From positions 1 to 8,594 of the forward strand of contig JADQBU010000148.1 of the NCBI GenBank assembly GCA_016278435.1: a DNA stretch of 8,594 bases, given 5' to 3'. Below the pieces are notes generated by a model. The model was not told the origin of the DNA, made no database searches, and worked only from the letters and a program-made list of their open reading frames with translations. Shown in pieces: positions 6,401-8,594 of the stretch. The translations under genes were made by a program, and so were the position numbers. The stretch comes from Halanaerobiales bacterium (GTDB lineage Bacteria > Bacillota > Halanaerobiia > Halanaerobiales > JADQBU01). Each line of letters starts with the position of its first letter. Position 1 is the first letter of the stretch.

Positions 6401-6832
6401 GCCGGAATCATAGTAAATAATAAGGAACATATAACAAAGCGAAATAATCGGATGGCCTTTATGACAGTTGAAGACCGAACAGGACGGGTAGATGTTGTTG
6501 TTTTTCCTGACCTCTATGAACGGCTTGAAATTGCTGAGATACCGGGCAGCAGGGTGCTGGTAACAGGTGATAAAAATGATGATAGTCTTATTGCCCGTAA
6601 TATTTTAATACTTGATAAAACCTTTCTGGAAATCGATATAAGTGGACTGGATGATACTGATTTAAGGAAATTAAAGAAATTATTGAGCTCCAGTAGTGGG
6701 GATTTACCTGTATTATTAAGAAAAGATAATAGTATAATAATTAGCGGCCGGGAATACTGGGTTAATAATAATGAAGCATTCAAGCAAAATTTGACAGGAA
6801 TTACTGGAGAAAATGGATTTAAATATATCTAA
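3461..6832 (+). CDS. dnaE: DNA polymerase III alpha subunit, DnaE type
   Basis: The protein has 1123 residues, a normal full length for Gram-positive DnaE. An N-terminal PHP domain (about 5-210) keeps the expected metal-site residues: His9, His11, Asp18, His43, Glu68, His86, Cys136, Asp204 and His206. The polymerase core follows: GPGRGSAAGS at 354-363, the catalytic PDIDIDF (Asp396, Asp398) and the third catalytic aspartate Asp547 in KMDFLGL. The fingers and beta-binding regions include LGRPGPLGS and GYGFNKSHSAAYA, then helix-hairpin-helix sequence around 815-870. A beta-clamp pentapeptide QRSFF lies at 903-907, and an OB fold spans about 975-1050. There is no inserted proofreading exonuclease, so it is not PolC. 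In Gram-positives with PolC, DnaE extends primers on the lagging strand; whether PolC exists here cannot be seen. The ATG at 3461 follows TAGGAG at 3445-3450. It heads a unit with aspA, 15 bases downstream. Confidence 0.98.
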   Translation: MTGNFVHLHNHTEYSLLDGAIRVSDLVNKASELDMPAVAITDHGVLYGVIEFYRQARKNKIKPIIGCEVYLTPGSRFDKNTRERYHLVLLARNNEGYHNLIKIVSKSWLEGFYYKPRVDRDLLYEHREGLICLSACLQGEIPRQILNKNKEKVEEIIRDYTAIFGRENFFLELQDHHLPEQKKVNSKLIQLSTKLDIPLVVTNDVHYFNREDADLHDVLLALQTGKTVEDENRMRFPNDNFYFKDGDEMKALFPELESAWENTQKIAENCEVKIDFNQFYLPDYPEQKEAESPAELLRNKCRSGLEKKGLLGDKEAEERLEYELGIIEEMGYVAYFLIVQDFIEYAENNGIRVGPGRGSAAGSLVSYLLGITKINPLKYGLLFERFLNPERITMPDIDIDFDERRDEIIEYVRKRYGQEKVAQIGTFGTMAARAAVRDVGRVLNVPYKKVDRLAKMIPGKPGITLDEALKDSEKLAGYYQRDEQVKKIIDFARGLEGMPRHISTHAAGVIIGPEELINIIPLQFKDESVITQLTMDELEDLGLLKMDFLGLRNLTVIGKTLKLIEKNRDKKVDIDNIPLDDPAVYKTLQQGNTLGVFQMESYLFQDLNRRLRPTEFKDLIALLALGRPGPLGSNLVDDYIKSSHGEKKPEYLHPRLKPILEETFGLILYQEQVMQIASDLAGYSLGEADILRRGMGKKKKELVARERERFVKRAAGNGIDREIAHAIYDQMEYFAGYGFNKSHSAAYALVAYQTAYLKVNYPVEFMAAILSSVMNNLDKIGVYIQEARDMDLLVLEPDVNESGYEFEPVPGENNIRFGLKAIKNVGDNAIIAIIEGRQQETYSSLSDFLKKVDLGEVNVKVVEALIKAGAFDSFGTYRSQMLIKYEELHERYHVSRKNHSKGQRSFFDLFNEDEEFFVDDVEYPEINQLSAEEKLNQEKEFLGIYLSGHPLDRFQEKIKKYSNINCQQLNEVEGKRNAAFAGIIVNNKEHITKRNNRMAFMTVEDRTGRVDVVVFPDLYERLEIAEIPGSRVLVTGDKNDDSLIARNILILDKTFLEIDISGLDDTDLRKLKKLLSSSSGDLPVLLRKDNSIIISGREYWVNNNEAFKQNLTGITGENGFKYI

Positions 6833-6847
6833 TTTGGGGGAAATAGT

Positions 6848-8269
6848 ATGCTGACAAGGAAGGAATATGATTCAATCGGGGAGATGGAAGTGCCGAAAGA
6901 TGCCTATTATGGGATTCAGTCACTAAGGGCAGCGGAAAATTTCAAGATTACCAATCTCAGAATTCACCCGGAATTAATCAAGTCTCTGGCCCAGGTAAAA
7001 AAAGCTGCTGCTATGGTCAATATGGAAGTAGGAGTTTTAAATAAGAAAATCGGCAAGGCAGTGATTCAGGCTGCCGACGAGGTAATAAATGGCTCACTTT
7101 TCAATGAGTTTATTGTTGATTCTATTCAAGGGGGAGCAGGTACCTCAATTAACATGAATATGAATGAGGTGCTGGCCAATAGAGCGATTGAAATTATTGG
7201 TGGTGAGAAGGGTGATTATAACATTGTTCATCCCAATAATCATGTGAATATGGGACAGTCAACTAATGACGTAGTACCAACAGCAGTCAGAATTGCAGTA
7301 ATTAAACTGCTGGCCGGTGCTCTGGAAGCACTGGATTGTTTGCATGATGCTTTACAGGTTAAGGCTCAGGAATTTGACCATATCATTAAGATGGGGAGAA
7401 CCCAGCTCCAGGATGCCGTGCCGATCAGGCTGGGGCAGGAATTTAAAGCCTATGCTGGTCCCATTAAGCGAGATATCAAAAGGATTACTGAAACCATAGC
7501 AGACCTTAAGGTGGTTAATCTGGGTGCAACTGCTATTGGTACCGGCTTAAATGCAGATTTAAAGTATGTAAAGAATGTGACTTTCTATTTAAATAAGATT
7601 ACCGGTCTAGATTTCAATCAAGCTGAAGATTTAATTGATGCTACCCAGAATCTCGACACCCTCGTTGAGGTTTCCTCGGCCCTGAAAACCTGTGCGGTCA
7701 ATCTTTCAAAAATAGCCAGTGACTTACGTTTATTGTCATCTGGACCCCGGGCAGGGATTCATGAAATAAACTTACCAGCTGTACAGCCGGGCTCTTCTAT
7801 TATGCCCGGAAAAGTAAATCCTGTTATTCCTGAGGTTGTCAATCAGATTTCATATCAGATTATCGGTAATGATATGACAATTACGATGGCAGCGGAGGCA
7901 GGCCAACTGGAATTGAATGTAATGTTACCTGTTTTGACTTTTAATCTTTTTCAATCTATAGAGATACTAAAAAATGGGGTCAATACTCTGACGGAGAAGA
8001 CGATCAAAGGAATTACTGCCAATGAAGGGGTCTGCCGGGAGGAAGTGAAAAAAAGTGTAGGGGTAATTACAGCCATTAACCCACATGTAGGTTATGAAAC
8101 AGCAGCGAGAATTGCCAAGGAGGCATTGACTACTGGCCGACCTGTGCGAGAGATTGTCCTGGAAGAAGGGGTGCTGACCAGTGAGGAACTCGATAAAATA
8201 TTGAATCCTTATGAAATGACAGAGCCCGGAATTGCAGGTAAGGAATTATTTGAAACTGGGGGGTTATAA
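6848..8269 (+). CDS. aspA: Aspartate ammonia-lyase (aspartase)
   Basis: This cytoplasmic enzyme of 473 residues catalyses reversible deamination of L-aspartate to fumarate and ammonia. It belongs to the aspartase/fumarase superfamily. The signature loop GSSIMPGKVNP (315-325) carries the proposed catalytic base Ser316 plus Lys322 and Asn324. Other family blocks are GGAGTSINMNMNE (95-107), NMGQSTNDVVPTA (134-146) and SSGPRAGIHEINLP (297-310). GRTQLQDAVP at 183-192, with Gln rather than the fumarase His after Thr, and GRTQLQDA in place of GRTHLMDATP, favour aspartase over class II fumarase. Length matches the family. The ATG at 6848 follows GGGGGAAA (6836-6843). It lies 15 bases after dnaE and 4 bases before the next membrane-protein gene, so all three are probably on one transcript. 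Supply of fumarate, or ammonia release from aspartate in anaerobic metabolism, is the likely role. Confidence 0.95.
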   Translation: MLTRKEYDSIGEMEVPKDAYYGIQSLRAAENFKITNLRIHPELIKSLAQVKKAAAMVNMEVGVLNKKIGKAVIQAADEVINGSLFNEFIVDSIQGGAGTSINMNMNEVLANRAIEIIGGEKGDYNIVHPNNHVNMGQSTNDVVPTAVRIAVIKLLAGALEALDCLHDALQVKAQEFDHIIKMGRTQLQDAVPIRLGQEFKAYAGPIKRDIKRITETIADLKVVNLGATAIGTGLNADLKYVKNVTFYLNKITGLDFNQAEDLIDATQNLDTLVEVSSALKTCAVNLSKIASDLRLLSSGPRAGIHEINLPAVQPGSSIMPGKVNPVIPEVVNQISYQIIGNDMTITMAAEAGQLELNVMLPVLTFNLFQSIEILKNGVNTLTEKTIKGITANEGVCREEVKKSVGVITAINPHVGYETAARIAKEALTTGRPVREIVLEEGVLTSEELDKILNPYEMTEPGIAGKELFETGGL

Positions 8270-8273
8270 ATAA

Positions 8274-8594
8274 ATGAGAGATGTTTTCATCTGGTTTAAT
8301 CAGTACTTTTCCCGGGATTGGGCTGTATTTTTTACCTCCTGGCTACCTTTTATTGAATTGAGAGGGGCTATACCTCTCGGTATCTCACTGGGGATTAGCC
8401 CTGTTAAGGTGTTCTTGCTGGGGGTTATTGGCAATGCAGTTCCTGTAATACCGCTTCTTTTCCTGTTAAACCCTGTTCGCGAATTTCTAATTACTCACTC
8501 CCGTTTAATGGCCAGATTTTTTACCTGGTTATATGAAAGAACTATCAGGAAGAGTGATAAAGTTGAAAAATATGGGGCTTTAGGATTAATTTTA
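8274..8594 (+). CDS. Small multidrug export family membrane protein (COG2426 type), N-terminal part, truncated at right edge
   Basis: The frame opens with ATG at 8274 and runs off the window after 107 codons. The start of the protein contains the family block ELRGAIPLGISLGISPVKVF (about residues 28-47). Hydrophobic membrane stretches follow (FLLGVIGNAVPVIPLLFLL, about 47-65), then a basic loop ending RKSDKVEKYGALGLI. This pattern fits the Sm_multidrug_ex (COG2426) family of integral membrane proteins, which are about 150-170 residues long. The export function in the name is weakly supported in general; substrate unknown. The ATG is 4 bases after the aspA stop, and GGGGGG at 8258-8263, inside the aspA end, is the likely ribosome site at 10-base spacing. 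Confidence 0.85.
   Translation, partial: MRDVFIWFNQYFSRDWAVFFTSWLPFIELRGAIPLGISLGISPVKVFLLGVIGNAVPVIPLLFLLNPVREFLITHSRLMARFFTWLYERTIRKSDKVEKYGALGLIL

Noticed and set aside
4604..6783. Four minus-strand open frames (4604-4963, 5090-5275, 5812-6087, 6514-6783) within dnaE
   Set aside because: The plus strand is continuous dnaE with conserved motifs throughout; these antisense frames show no family features.
7317..7499. Plus-strand 60-residue open frame inside aspA
   Set aside because: It is a frame-shifted reading of conserved aspartase sequence with no independent evidence.
6848..8269. Class II fumarase as the identity of the lyase
   Set aside because: GRTQLQDAVP and the SSGPRAGIHEINLP block fit aspartase; fumarase has GRTHLMDATP and a different block before the SS-MPGK loop.

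Overview
The window looks like part of the chromosome of a low-GC, endospore-lineage anaerobic Firmicute. Three genes belong to sporulation or germination families (ypeB, ytrH, ytrI). The ytrI-ytrH-dnaE neighbourhood matches the arrangement I recall from Bacillus. Shine-Dalgarno sites are strong and the two promoters are AT-rich. The coding style (AT-rich overall, but with frequent CGG arginine codons) would suit a Halanaerobiales-type organism. That placement is an inference; the window holds no rRNA or other direct taxonomic marker.

Layout, left to right. (1) Bases 1-464 hold the C-terminal third of the germination protein YpeB; its usual partner sleB would lie further left. (2) A near-consensus promoter at 470-497 drives a two-gene unit: a DUF362 protein with two C-terminal 4Fe-4S motifs (563-1711) and a YlbF-family protein (1746-2114). 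This unit ends in a terminator whose stem overlaps the ylbF stop codon. (3) Convergent on the minus strand is a stand-alone NifU-type Fe-S carrier (2178-2399) with its own extended -10 promoter. (4) Bases 2400-2632 are non-coding and hold an 11-bp-period array and two diverged 48-bp direct repeats set 57 bp apart. (5) The minus-strand pair ytrH-ytrI (3416 to 2633) encodes small sporulation membrane proteins. (6) Divergently from ytrH runs a tight plus-strand unit: dnaE (3461-6832), aspA (6848-8269) and the start of a COG2426-type small multidrug export membrane protein (8274 to the right edge). Gaps here are 15 and 4 bases.

Functionally this is mostly core chromosome: replication (DnaE), spore formation and germination (YtrH, YtrI, YpeB), Fe-S chemistry (Nfu-like carrier, DUF362-ferredoxin) and amino-acid metabolism (aspartase). 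There is no sign of phage, transposon, CRISPR, toxin-antitoxin or defence genes. The least explained DNA is the repeat-bearing intergenic stretch at 2490-2635. I do not see a convincing new multi-gene system.
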